A stretch of 16,262 nt of DNA from JBJHBY01 sp050485745 (lineage in GTDB: Bacteria; Pseudomonadota; Gammaproteobacteria; Pseudomonadales; CAMLJR01): assembly GCA_050485745.1 (NCBI GenBank), contig JBJHBY010000057.1, positions 1-16,262 of the forward strand, read 5' to 3'. Both the position numbers and the translations under genes were made by a program. The notes beneath the pieces were generated by a model. It was not told where the DNA came from. It worked only from the letters and a program-made list of their open reading frames with translations, and searched no databases. Shown in pieces: positions 6,513 to 14,171 of the stretch. Position 1 is the stretch's first letter. Every line of letters starts with the position of its first letter.

Positions 6513-8675
6513 TTACAGGAACAGCTCACCCTTTTCTGCACGCTCCAGCAACAACTGCGGTGGCTCGAAGGTTTCACCATACTTCGCCGCCAGTTCCCGG
6601 GAGCGCTCGACAAAGGCCTTCAGGCCATAGGCATTGATGCACTGGAATACACCGCCAGTATGGGGCGGAAAGCCGATGCCCATGATCGAGCCGATATTGC
6701 CATCGGCGGCGCTGGTCACCACACCCTCCTGCATCGCCCGTACCGCCTCCAGACACTGGCTGAAGATCAGCCGGTCACGGATGTCCTGATAGGGGATGTC
6801 CTTCCAGCCGTCCGGCGCGAAGTGCTGCTTCAGGCCCGGCCAGATGGTTTTCTGCCCACCCTCGGGGTAGTCGTAGTAACCCCCACCGTAGCGCTTGCCC
6901 TTGCGCCCGAACTCGTTGACCATGCGGTCGATCAACTGCGAGGTCGGCGACTCCTCCCACTGCTCGCCACGGGCCAGGGTGTCGGCCTTGAGCTGCTGGC
7001 CGTTCTTGTACGCGGTTTCCTGGCTGATCTCATCCATCACCGCCAGAGGACCGACCGGTGAGCCGTTGTCACGCGCGGCGGAGTCGATCAGCACCGGGTT
7101 CACGCCCTCTGTCAGCATCAGCGAGCCCTGGGTCATGGTCTGGCCGATGACGCGGGTGGTGAAGAAGCCGGGGGCATCGTTGACCACGATCGGCGTCTTG
7201 CCCAGTTGCTGCGCCAGATCGAATGCCAGCGCCAGCGCCTCCTTCGAGGTCTGCCGGCCACAGATGATTTCCACCAGGGGCATCTTCTCGGCGGGCGAGA
7301 AGAAATGCATGCCGATAAAGTTCTGCGGACGAACGCTGGCTTCCGCCAGCTCACTGATCGGCAGCGCCGAGGTATTGGAGGCAAACACCGCGGTTGCCGC
7401 CAGAGACGCTTCGGCTTCCTGAGTGACCCGGGCCTTGACCTGGCGATCCTCGAACACGGCCTCGATGACCAGTTCACAGGTCGCGAGATCCGCATAATCG
7501 GCGGTGGCGTGGATACGCCCCAGGTACTCCTCGGCCTGCTCGTCACTGACCCGCTTGTTCTTCGCGTAGGCCTGTTCGGCATAAGCCTTGCCCTTGTCGG
7601 CATTCTCCTGGTTGATATCCTTGAGAACGACGTCAATACCCTTCTGGGCGGCCAGGGTGGCGATTCCCGCGCCCATCTGCCCGGCACCCAGGATACCCAG
7701 CTTCTTCACCTGCCGGCGCTCGATTCCATCGGGGCGGCTGGCGCCCTTGTTGATGGCTTCCATCTGCACGAAGAAGGCCGTCATCATGTTGCGCGAGGTC
7801 TGATCCAGCAGCAGCTTGAGGAAGTAGCGCGCCTCGATCTTCTGTGCGGTGTCGAAATCGACCTTGGCGGCATCCACCACACAGGCGAAGATGGCTTTCT
7901 GCGCCGGCATCAGGCCCTTGGTCTGGGCGATGACGTTGGCCGGGCCGAAGAACATCAGACCCTGAATACCCTGGTTGTCCTTGTCTTTCGGGCTGCCGCC
8001 CGGAATCCTGAAACCCTTGTTGTCCCAGGGTTGCTTCGCCTCCGGGTTGGCCTTGATCCAGGCCCTCGCCTTCTGGTGCATCTCCTCCTCGGAGTCGGCC
8101 AGGTCATGCAGCAGCCCCTTCTCCAGGGCCTGCTCGGCTTTCAGGCGCTTGCCCTGGCTGACCAGACCGATCGCCTCCTGCATGCCGACGAGATAGGTGG
8201 TGCGCACCACACCGCCGGCGCCGGGCATCAGGCCGATCATCGCCTCGGGCAGACCCACCTGAACGCCCTTCAGCGCGATACGGTGGTGACAGGACAGGGC
8301 AATTTCGAAGCCGCCACCCAGGGCCGGGCCGTTGATGCCCACCGCAACCGGGACGCCCAGGGTCTCCAGCTTGCGCAGCGGCGCCTTGGCAGCCATCAGA
8401 TCCAGGTACATCTGCGCCTTTTCTTCGGGCGTTTTGTTCAGGTCCATGGCGAGCATCTCCTTGATGTCGCCACCGGCAAAGAACTGGCGCGGCTTGCCGC
8501 TGCGCAGATAGATTCCTTTGACCTCGCCCTTTGCCACCATGGCCTCGATGTCGGCGACGGCCTGCTTCATCGCGGCGTCGTATTCCAGGCCCATGGTGTT
8601 CACGCTCTTGCCGGGCTGATCGAAAATCAGCTCGACGATGCCATCACTGTCTTTTTCCAGTCGGATATAGCTCAT
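6513..8675 (-). CDS. Bifunctional enoyl-CoA hydratase / 3-hydroxyacyl-CoA dehydrogenase (FadB/FadJ-type alpha subunit)
   Basis: A 720-residue fusion carrying the two middle steps of beta-oxidation. The N-terminal crotonase half has an FFAGGDIKEM oxyanion-hole segment (65-74) and NGPALGGGFEIAL with catalytic Glu124 and Glu144 (GLPEAMIG). The dehydrogenase half has the NAD motif LGAGQMGAG (329-337), the catalytic His457 in GMHFFSPAEKMPLVE, and VNDAPGFFTTRV (498-509). The C-terminal helical domain ends with NIGSIMGIGFPPHTGG. Length and segments recall the mycobacterial trifunctional-enzyme alpha subunit (FadB) more than E. coli FadB. The frame runs 42 codons further upstream, but that part overlaps the thiolase and has no family likeness; ATG at 8675 gives the expected MSYIRLEKD start, with a weak GAG-rich ribosome site. 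It follows the thiolase by 68 bp. Confidence 0.93.
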   Translation of the reverse strand: MSYIRLEKDSDGIVELIFDQPGKSVNTMGLEYDAAMKQAVADIEAMVAKGEVKGIYLRSGKPRQFFAGGDIKEMLAMDLNKTPEEKAQMYLDLMAAKAPLRKLETLGVPVAVGINGPALGGGFEIALSCHHRIALKGVQVGLPEAMIGLMPGAGGVVRTTYLVGMQEAIGLVSQGKRLKAEQALEKGLLHDLADSEEEMHQKARAWIKANPEAKQPWDNKGFRIPGGSPKDKDNQGIQGLMFFGPANVIAQTKGLMPAQKAIFACVVDAAKVDFDTAQKIEARYFLKLLLDQTSRNMMTAFFVQMEAINKGASRPDGIERRQVKKLGILGAGQMGAGIATLAAQKGIDVVLKDINQENADKGKAYAEQAYAKNKRVSDEQAEEYLGRIHATADYADLATCELVIEAVFEDRQVKARVTQEAEASLAATAVFASNTSALPISELAEASVRPQNFIGMHFFSPAEKMPLVEIICGRQTSKEALALAFDLAQQLGKTPIVVNDAPGFFTTRVIGQTMTQGSLMLTEGVNPVLIDSAARDNGSPVGPLAVMDEISQETAYKNGQQLKADTLARGEQWEESPTSQLIDRMVNEFGRKGKRYGGGYYDYPEGGQKTIWPGLKQHFAPDGWKDIPYQDIRDRLIFSQCLEAVRAMQEGVVTSAADGNIGSIMGIGFPPHTGGVFQCINAYGLKAFVERSRELAAKYGETFEPPQLLLERAEKGELFL

Positions 8676-8743
8676 TGTTCGTCTCACTCTCTCGGGGTCG
8701 GGCCAGGCCCGCACCTGCAGCTGATGATCCGGTCCGCTCGCGC

Positions 8744-9946
8744 TCAGACCCGCTCGATGATGGTGGCGATGCCAATGCCACCGCCGGCACACAGGGTGCA
8801 CAGGCCACGCTTGAGATTGCGCCGCTCGAGCTCGTCGAGCAGGGTGCCGAGAATCATTGCGCCAGTGGCACCGATTGGATGCCCCATGGCGATGGCGCCA
8901 CCGTTGACGTTGATCTTTTCATCGGGAATGCCGAGCAGCTTCTGGTAGCGCAGCACGACGGCGGAGAAGGCCTCGTTGAGCTCGAACAGGTCGATATCCT
9001 CAACGCCGAGGCCCGCCTTTTTCAGGGCCTTGAGGGAGGCCGGAGCCGGGCCTGCCAGCATGATGGTCGGATCGGTGCCGACCAGCGCCGTGGACACGAT
9101 GCGCGCCCGCGGGGTCAGGCCCAGGTCCTTGCCCACTTGCTCGTTGCCGACCAGCACCAGCCCTGCGCCATCAACGATCCCGGAGGAATTGCCCGGGGTG
9201 TGCACATGGTGAATCACCTCGACTTCGGGATAGCGCATCTTCGCCAGCGCACCCTGCCCGAAATCCGCAAACATCTTGAACGCGGGGTTCAGCTTCGCCA
9301 GGCCCTCGACGGTGGTGTCACCACGGACCAGTTCGTCGTGATCGAGAATGGTGACCCCATTGAAATCCCGTACCGGGACGATGGACCTGAAGTGCCCGGC
9401 CTGCTGGGCAGCGGCAGCGCGCTGCTGGCTCATCAGGGCATAACGGTCGACATCCTCGCGGCTGAAGCCGTCGAGGGTCGCCATCAGATCCGCACCCAGA
9501 CCCTGGGAGATGAAAAAGGTATGCATCGCCACCCACGGATCGCCCTGGGAGCCACCGCTGGCGCCGATGCCCAGGCGCGACATCGACTCGACGCCACCCG
9601 CTGCCACCAGATCCTCGAAACCGGCGGCCACCTTGGCGGCAGCCATATTCACGGCATCCAGGCCACCCGCACAGAAACGGTGCAACTGGGCACCCGTGGT
9701 GACATCGTCCCAGCTGGAATAGATCAGCGCCGTCTTGGCGATGTTCTGGCCCTGCTCGTCCACTGGCTCACCCGTGGCGATGATCACATCCTCAACCCGG
9801 GTGGTGTCCAGGTCATGGCGGCTCTTCATGGCCTCGAGCAGGTTGGTCAGCAGATCGACGGGCTTGACCTCGTAAAGCGAGCCCCCTGCCTTGCCCTTGC
9901 CCCGGGGCGTGCGAATTGCGTCGTAGATATACGCTGCCGTAGCCAT
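8744..9946 (-). CDS. Acetyl-CoA acyltransferase (thiolase, beta subunit of a trifunctional beta-oxidation complex)
   Basis: A 400-residue thiolase that cleaves 3-ketoacyl-CoA with CoA in the last step of beta-oxidation. It has the nucleophile Cys92 in HRFCAGGLDAVN, NEAF (324-327), GGAIAMGHPIGATGA with His356, and the second catalytic Cys386 in CTLCAGGG. The start YIYDAIRTPRGKGK and the block HVHTPGNSSGIVDGAG match the thiolases that pair with the 720-residue alpha subunit, as in mycobacterial FadA-FadB. The frame extends 16 codons upstream; ATG at 9946 is preferred because AGGA lies 6 nt before it and the family begins there. It is the first enzyme gene after the AraC-type regulator, with a 173 bp gap that can hold its promoter. 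Confidence 0.93.
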   Translation of the reverse strand: MATAAYIYDAIRTPRGKGKAGGSLYEVKPVDLLTNLLEAMKSRHDLDTTRVEDVIIATGEPVDEQGQNIAKTALIYSSWDDVTTGAQLHRFCAGGLDAVNMAAAKVAAGFEDLVAAGGVESMSRLGIGASGGSQGDPWVAMHTFFISQGLGADLMATLDGFSREDVDRYALMSQQRAAAAQQAGHFRSIVPVRDFNGVTILDHDELVRGDTTVEGLAKLNPAFKMFADFGQGALAKMRYPEVEVIHHVHTPGNSSGIVDGAGLVLVGNEQVGKDLGLTPRARIVSTALVGTDPTIMLAGPAPASLKALKKAGLGVEDIDLFELNEAFSAVVLRYQKLLGIPDEKINVNGGAIAMGHPIGATGAMILGTLLDELERRNLKRGLCTLCAGGGIGIATIIERV

Positions 9947-10058
9947 AAGCTGTCCTGACCTCGTTGCTGAAACGGTAACGGGGCGGCCAGCCACACAGAG
10001 CTGCCGCGCCCGGCGAAGAAAGAGGCCAACAATGTAGCGCGACAGGGCCGGTACTCTA

Positions 10059-10074
10059 TGTCAATTCCGGTCAA
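10059..10074 (-). promoter_or_regulatory. Direct repeat TTGAC-N5-TTGAC upstream of the thiolase, candidate AraC-family operator
   Basis: On the minus strand TTGAC occurs twice exactly 10 bp apart (complement GTCAA at 10060-10064 and 10070-10074), one helical turn, the geometry that two-HTH AraC-family proteins often use. It lies about 115 bp upstream of the thiolase start and about 45 bp after the AraC gene stop. The proximal copy reads TTGACA, a perfect -35 hexamer, but the best following -10 (TACATT) is 22 bp away, too far for a standard sigma-70 promoter. Function is inferred from position and spacing only. Confidence 0.4.
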
Positions 10075-10119
10075 ATCCACTGGCAAAACAGGCTTGGGCG
10101 ATGATGACCGGCGTTCGCC

Positions 10120-11265
10120 TCAGCGCCCGGCCACCGAGCGCGGCTGCATGTGGCTGAGTTCGCGGCTGCGGTACTCGCCGGGGGTCATGCCGGTCCACTT
10201 CTTGAACGAGCGATGAAATGCGCTCGGGTCGGTGAAGCCCATCAGGGCGGCGACGGCGTTGATCGACAGCTCCGGATTCCCCAGGTAGGCAATCGCCGCG
10301 TCGCGACGACATTCATCCTTGAGTTGCTGGAAGGTCATGCCCTCGCGGCGCAGACGTCGGCGCAGGGTCGGGGCGGACATGTTGAGGGCACGGGTAATGG
10401 TTTCAAAGCTGGGCAGGCCCTGGCTGAAATCGTGGCCGATCAGCGCCCGCACCCGGGACACCAGACCACCGCTTTCGCTCTCGCCAGGCATCACCATCAG
10501 CGGATACGGCGCGCTGCGCAGAAACTCCTTGAGCGACTGCTCGGTGTGCACCAGCGGGCTGGCCAGATAATGCGATGGGAACACCAGCTCATCGCGGCCG
10601 TGACCATAGCGCACAGGGCAGCCAAACAGGTGCTCGTACTTGCGCTGACGCTCGGCATCGGGGGCCGCATCCCGGAAACGCACCTCGATCGGTTCAATCA
10701 CGCGCCCGGTCAGCCAGCAGTAGAAACGCAGCCAGATCTGCAGACTGTAGACCTCCGCGGCGGTCACCTCACCGCGCAGTTCATCCAGCTGAATCCCGGA
10801 GTAGCCGACCACCGCCAGCTCCTGGCCATCCTCCAGGCGCAGGCGGGCGTCACCGTGGAAAAAAATACGATAGAACTCACAACTGCGCTTGATCGCCTTG
10901 CCCAGGTTCTCACAGGAGATGATGCAATAGCACATCATGCGAAAGGCACCCGGTGAGATTGTCGCGCCAAAACTCAGGCCGAACACCCGGTCCTGCAGCA
11001 GACTGAGAACCTGCTGGTAAATGCGGCTGTATTCGAGCGCGGAGATTTCCGCCCGATAACCAGGTGAATCCGCCCGCATCGGGTCAAAGTCCAGCCCCGC
11101 AGCGTCCAGCACTGGCGCCAGGGAATAGCCCCGTTCCACGACAAGCCCCAGCAGGGTGCGGGCGAAGCGGGTGGGGACGTTATCGACTCGGGATTTCGGG
11201 GCGCTGACCACGCGCTCGGGCACCTCTGGCACGGACCCAACGGGTATCGGGACTCGATTCAACAT
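10120..11265 (-). CDS. AraC-family transcriptional regulator with N-terminal arabinose-binding-type domain
   Basis: A 381-residue regulator with a long N-terminal sensing domain (about 30-230; RTLLGLVVERGYSLAPVL, MCYCIISCENLGKAIKRSCEFYR) of the kind seen in OruR/ArgR-like AraC proteins, and a C-terminal double helix-turn-helix (about 265-370). The two recognition segments are SFETITRALNMSAPTLRRRL and SINAVAALMGFTDPSAFHRSF, followed by the family signature KKWTGMTPGEYRS. Such proteins bind a small ligand and activate nearby catabolic operons. ATG at 11265 has AGGA about 6 nt upstream. It is transcribed towards the beta-oxidation genes, so controlling them is the natural inference; the ligand is unknown, perhaps an acyl or aromatic metabolite. 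Confidence 0.9.
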   Translation of the reverse strand: MLNRVPIPVGSVPEVPERVVSAPKSRVDNVPTRFARTLLGLVVERGYSLAPVLDAAGLDFDPMRADSPGYRAEISALEYSRIYQQVLSLLQDRVFGLSFGATISPGAFRMMCYCIISCENLGKAIKRSCEFYRIFFHGDARLRLEDGQELAVVGYSGIQLDELRGEVTAAEVYSLQIWLRFYCWLTGRVIEPIEVRFRDAAPDAERQRKYEHLFGCPVRYGHGRDELVFPSHYLASPLVHTEQSLKEFLRSAPYPLMVMPGESESGGLVSRVRALIGHDFSQGLPSFETITRALNMSAPTLRRRLRREGMTFQQLKDECRRDAAIAYLGNPELSINAVAALMGFTDPSAFHRSFKKWTGMTPGEYRSRELSHMQPRSVAGR

Positions 11266-11308
11266 GGCAATCCTAACACCCCACCGACAACTCTGCTAAG
11301 TTAAGGTC

Positions 11309-11338
11309 ATGCCCACGGACGTCACAGGCCGCGCATGA
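11309..11338 (+). other. Nine-codon upstream ORF overlapping the next start
   Basis: ATG at 11309 reads MPTDVTGRA and ends with TGA at 11336-11338, which overlaps the ATG of the next gene (11335) as ATGA. AAGG sits 2 nt before the first ATG, closer than ideal. If translated it could couple ribosomes into the downstream gene. It is short enough to be chance. Confidence 0.2.
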
Positions 11339-11955
11339 CCGACCCGCTGCTGGATATCTACTTTACCGGGCGCCTGCACTCCGGCGTCACCGCCGAGCAG
11401 GCCCGGGAGCATCTCGCGCAGCTGTTCCGCACCGAACCTGAACGCCTGGGACACCTGTTTAGCGGCAAGCCGCAGCTGGTCAAGCGCGGGGTCGACCAGG
11501 CCATGGCCGATCGCTACCGCGAGGCCCTGCGCCAGGCGGGCATGCAGGTGGCCGTGCGCCCCCATGGCACCCCGATGACAGCCGCCACGCCCCGCCGCGC
11601 CCCGGGCCTCAGCCTCGCGCCACCCGGTACCGACCTGCTGCGCCCCTCGGAGCGGCAACGGATTACGGCCATCGAGGTGGACATATCCCACCTTGACCTG
11701 GCTGGACCGGACCCGGGGCCCCTGGCGACACCGGCAACGGTTGCCACCGCCCTGCCGGATACTTCGCACCTCGGCCTCGCCCCCGCCGGCAGCGACCTGC
11801 TCGATAGCAGCGGGCAAGCACCCGCGCCACCGCCACGACCGGTGCCGGCATTTGATCTGGCCCCTCCGGGCAGCCAGCTGCTCGAGGGCGTCAGCCGGCG
11901 CCCCACCCCGCCGCCACCGCAGACTGGCCACCTGCAGTTGCAGCCAGACGATTAA
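11335..11955 (+). CDS. Uncharacterised protein with a conserved N-terminal domain and repeated LAPxGxxLL motifs
   Basis: The 206-residue product has two parts. Residues 5-75 look folded: DIYFTGRLHSGVTAEQAREH, FRTEPERLGHLFSGKP and VKRGVDQAMADRYREALRQAG, a charged alpha/beta module seen in other gammaproteobacterial proteins of unknown role. Residues 80-206 are Pro/Ala-rich and probably disordered, carrying a motif repeated with variation: LSLAPPGTDLL (92-102), ISHLDLAGP (117-125), SHLGLAPAGSDLL (144-156), FDLAPPGSQLL (173-183) and GHLQLQP (198-204). No signal peptide or membrane segment is seen. The antisense frame is discarded because this one carries the recognisable domain. AGG lies 6 nt before the ATG. 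It is divergent from the AraC gene (69 bp apart) and its stop overlaps that of the histidine kinase. Function unknown. Confidence 0.8.
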   Translation: MTDPLLDIYFTGRLHSGVTAEQAREHLAQLFRTEPERLGHLFSGKPQLVKRGVDQAMADRYREALRQAGMQVAVRPHGTPMTAATPRRAPGLSLAPPGTDLLRPSERQRITAIEVDISHLDLAGPDPGPLATPATVATALPDTSHLGLAPAGSDLLDSSGQAPAPPPRPVPAFDLAPPGSQLLEGVSRRPTPPPPQTGHLQLQPDD

Positions 11956-13337
11956 CCGGGCAGCGGCAGGCTCACATGGACCCGCAGGCCCGGCCGTTGC
12001 TCGTGCAGGCTGATGCTGCCCTGATGCAACTGCACCACCGCCTGGACCAGCGACAAACCGAGGCCGTTGCCCGGCTGCTCGCTTCGACTGCTCTCGACCC
12101 GATAGAAGCGGCGGAACACCTTATCGCGATCGGCCGGTGGAATACCCATACCCGTATCGATGACGTCGACCACAACCTGGCCGTCCACTTCGACCATGTC
12201 AACCTCTATGCAACCTCCCGGCGGGGTGTACTTGATGGCGTTGTCGAGCAGGTTGGCCAGGGCCTGGAACAGCAGATCGCGATCACCGCGCAGCAGGGCC
12301 TTCGGCGCCAGATGAGCGCGCAGGGCGAGGTCCTTTTCCGCGGCCAGTGGTTCGTAGAGTTCGATGACATCATCCAGAATCACACGCAGGTCGACATCGG
12401 CGAACCCGGAGCGACGATGCCCGCTCTCCACCTGGGCAATGCGCAGCAGGGCGTTGAATGTCGACAGCAGGCTGTCGGCCTCCTCCTGCAGCGCACGCAC
12501 CAGTTCCCGTGCGCCCTCCGCCTGGACCGGAACCTCGCGCTCCAGCTCCGACAACTGGTGTCGCAAGCGTGTCAACGGCGTCCGCAAATCGTGCGCGACA
12601 TTGTCGGTCACCTGACGCAGCCCCTGCATCAGTGACTGGATGCGATCGAGCATGCGATTCAGGTTGATGGTCAGATCGCGGTAGTCACCCCGGGAGTCCA
12701 CGATGGTGATGCGCTCGGAGAGATCGCCGGACATGATGCGCTGCAGGCTGCGATTGATCAGGTCGATGCGTTTGGTGGCCAGGCCCGCCAGAATGGCACC
12801 ACCGATGGTTCCCAGCACAATGGTCGCGATCATGCTGCGCAGCAGCGCGCCACCGACCAGCTTGGTGCTCAGGATGACGTCCCCGTAGTGCCGTGCCGTC
12901 ATCAGGCGCTCGCCTCCGGGGAGCTCCGTGGTCCGGGCCAGGAATTCCGCCTCGAGGGCGTCGTCGTCGCGGCGCAGGGCATCCAGCTCGAACGCCAGCC
13001 AGCCACCGGCATACTGGCGAACGTGTGGCCACTCATCCAGATTACCGGCTATACGCCGGCCATCGGCATCCACAACCAGATAAAAAAAACGATTCAGTGG
13101 TACGGACTGATAGCGCTCCTCGACGAAGCGCTCCACGGCCTCTCCACCACCCTGTTCATAGACATTCTGCAGAACTTGCAGCTGCTCGTTGACGGACTGA
13201 TGCACATCGGAAAAATAACTGTAGGAGAACGTGGCGTAAATCGCCGCAAGCACCAGAAACACCGCCACGCTGAGCGCGGCCGCATACCCCACCATGAAGC
13301 GGAAGGTATGGCTGGAAAAGATCTTCTGCAGGATCAT
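11952..13337 (-). CDS. HAMP-domain sensor histidine kinase of a two-component system
   Basis: A 461-residue membrane kinase. TM1 is about residues 14-36 and TM2 about 162-186, enclosing a roughly 125-residue periplasmic sensor of no recognised family. HAMP follows (about 187-240), then the H-box VAHDLRTPLTRLRH with phospho-acceptor His249, the N-box LLDNAIKYTP (Asn366), the G1 box DTGMGIP, the F-box FRRFYR and the G2 box NGLGLSLV. All catalytic boxes are intact. It should phosphorylate the response regulator encoded just upstream, whose TGA overlaps this ATG as ATGA, implying translational coupling. The stimulus cannot be told. Its TAA stop overlaps that of the convergent neighbour. Confidence 0.93.
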   Translation of the reverse strand: MILQKIFSSHTFRFMVGYAAALSVAVFLVLAAIYATFSYSYFSDVHQSVNEQLQVLQNVYEQGGGEAVERFVEERYQSVPLNRFFYLVVDADGRRIAGNLDEWPHVRQYAGGWLAFELDALRRDDDALEAEFLARTTELPGGERLMTARHYGDVILSTKLVGGALLRSMIATIVLGTIGGAILAGLATKRIDLINRSLQRIMSGDLSERITIVDSRGDYRDLTINLNRMLDRIQSLMQGLRQVTDNVAHDLRTPLTRLRHQLSELEREVPVQAEGARELVRALQEEADSLLSTFNALLRIAQVESGHRRSGFADVDLRVILDDVIELYEPLAAEKDLALRAHLAPKALLRGDRDLLFQALANLLDNAIKYTPPGGCIEVDMVEVDGQVVVDVIDTGMGIPPADRDKVFRRFYRVESSRSEQPGNGLGLSLVQAVVQLHQGSISLHEQRPGLRVHVSLPLPG

Positions 13338-14017
13338 GCGCTGTCCGGGTCATGGAGCATATAGCCAGCACCGCGGACGGTTGCCAGCAGCGGCTTGTCA
13401 AACCCCTTGTCAACCTTCTGCCGCAACCGCGAGATATGCACATCGATCACATTGGTCTGCGGGTCGAAGTGGTAATCCCAGACGTTCTCCAGCAGCATGG
13501 TCCGGGTCACCACCTGTCCGGCATGTTTCATCAGGTATTCAAGCAATTTGTATTCACGGGGCTGCAGATTGAACAACTGCCCGGCACGGGTCACCTTGTG
13601 GGCCAACAGGTCCATTTCCAGATCGGCAACACGCAACCGGGTCTGTGAGGTGGCACCGTCCTGGCGACGCAACAAGGCCTCGAGGCGGGCCAGCAGCTCC
13701 GCCATGGCGAACGGCTTGACCAGATAGTCGTCTCCCCCCGCTTTCAGACCCTGAACGCGATCATCCACCTCGCCCAGGGCGCTCAGAATCAGGGCCGGGG
13801 TGCGGTCGTCAGCGCTGCGCAGGGACTGGATGATACTGAGGCCATCCAGCCGCGGCAGCATGCGATCCACCACCAGGGCATCGAAGATGCCTCGGCGCGC
13901 CTGTTCCAGCCCGTCCCGGCCATCCGCGACATGGGTCACCTCGAAACCGTTCTCGCGCAGGCCGCGAGCGACGTAGTCGGCGACGCTGCGCTCGTCCTCG
14001 ATCAACAGAATATGCAT
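13334..14017 (-). CDS. OmpR-family response regulator
   Basis: A 227-residue two-domain regulator. The receiver has the acidic pair Glu7/Asp8, phospho-acceptor Asp51 (LVVDRMLP), Ser79 in LILSALG and Lys101 in LVKPF. The C-terminal winged helix (about 125-225) has LQPREYKLLEYLMKHAGQ, TRTMLLENVWDYHFDPQTNV, the recognition helix VIDVHISRLRQKVD and TVRGAGYML. The subgroup resembles CusR/CzcR/QseB-like regulators, which control efflux or envelope genes, but no such target is next to it. ATG at 14017 has GGAG about 9 nt upstream. It is first in the pair, overlaps the kinase start by 4 nt, and is divergent from the RDD gene. Confidence 0.93.
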   Translation of the reverse strand: MHILLIEDERSVADYVARGLRENGFEVTHVADGRDGLEQARRGIFDALVVDRMLPRLDGLSIIQSLRSADDRTPALILSALGEVDDRVQGLKAGGDDYLVKPFAMAELLARLEALLRRQDGATSQTRLRVADLEMDLLAHKVTRAGQLFNLQPREYKLLEYLMKHAGQVVTRTMLLENVWDYHFDPQTNVIDVHISRLRQKVDKGFDKPLLATVRGAGYMLHDPDSA

Positions 14018-14076
14018 TGGGCGACTCCGCCGCAGGGTATTGACCCGCGCATTATCCGCAGCCTATCCCGGGCCGT

Positions 14077-14087
14077 CATTGCCAATG
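14077..14087. promoter_or_regulatory. Small palindrome CATTG-C-CAATG in the divergent gap
   Basis: An exact 5-1-5 inverted repeat lies 60 bp upstream of the response regulator in the gap shared with the RDD gene. Its location would suit an operator for autoregulation, but OmpR-type proteins more often use direct repeats, so the link is weak. Confidence 0.2.
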
Positions 14088-14098
14088 CATTACAAGTC

Positions 14099-14122
14099 GG
14101 CAGGCCGGGCGACTCGCCTGCC
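14099..14122 (+). repeat. Inverted repeat GGCAGGC-N10-GCCTGCC
   Basis: A perfect 7-bp inverted repeat in the gap between the response regulator and RDD genes, 50 bp before the RDD start. It could be an operator or a hairpin in the 5' leader. No T-tract follows, so it is not a terminator. Confidence 0.35.
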
Positions 14123-14131
14123 CTGCCCCGG

Positions 14132-14154
14132 GTTCAGTAGAATACCGCCTGAAC
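14132..14154 (+). promoter_or_regulatory. Inverted repeat GTTCAG-N11-CTGAAC enclosing a TAGAAT box
   Basis: GTTCAG (14132-14137) and CTGAAC (14149-14154) flank TAGAAT (14138-14143), a 5 of 6 match to the sigma-70 -10 hexamer, 29 bp before the RDD start. No good -35 is seen 17 bp upstream. A dyad enclosing a -10 box is a typical repressor-site layout, so this is the best candidate for the RDD promoter and operator. Confidence 0.3.
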
Positions 14155-14171
14155 AGGCAAATGGCCCCGTC

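Noticed and set aside
5154..7061. 635-codon + strand frame spanning three minus-strand genes
   Set aside because: It crosses two intergenic gaps and overlaps recognised enzymes throughout; a composition artefact.
8676..8801. Upstream extension of the bifunctional beta-oxidation gene into the thiolase
   Set aside because: The extra 42 residues are His/Arg-rich frame-shadow sequence of the thiolase 3' end.
7206..9958. Two long + strand frames opposite the hydratase/dehydrogenase and the thiolase
   Set aside because: Both are antisense to well-conserved enzymes and show no domain.
11296..11931. 211-codon minus-strand frame opposite the repeat-motif gene
   Set aside because: The + strand frame has a coherent N-terminal domain and repeated motifs; the minus frame is Arg/Gly-rich noise.
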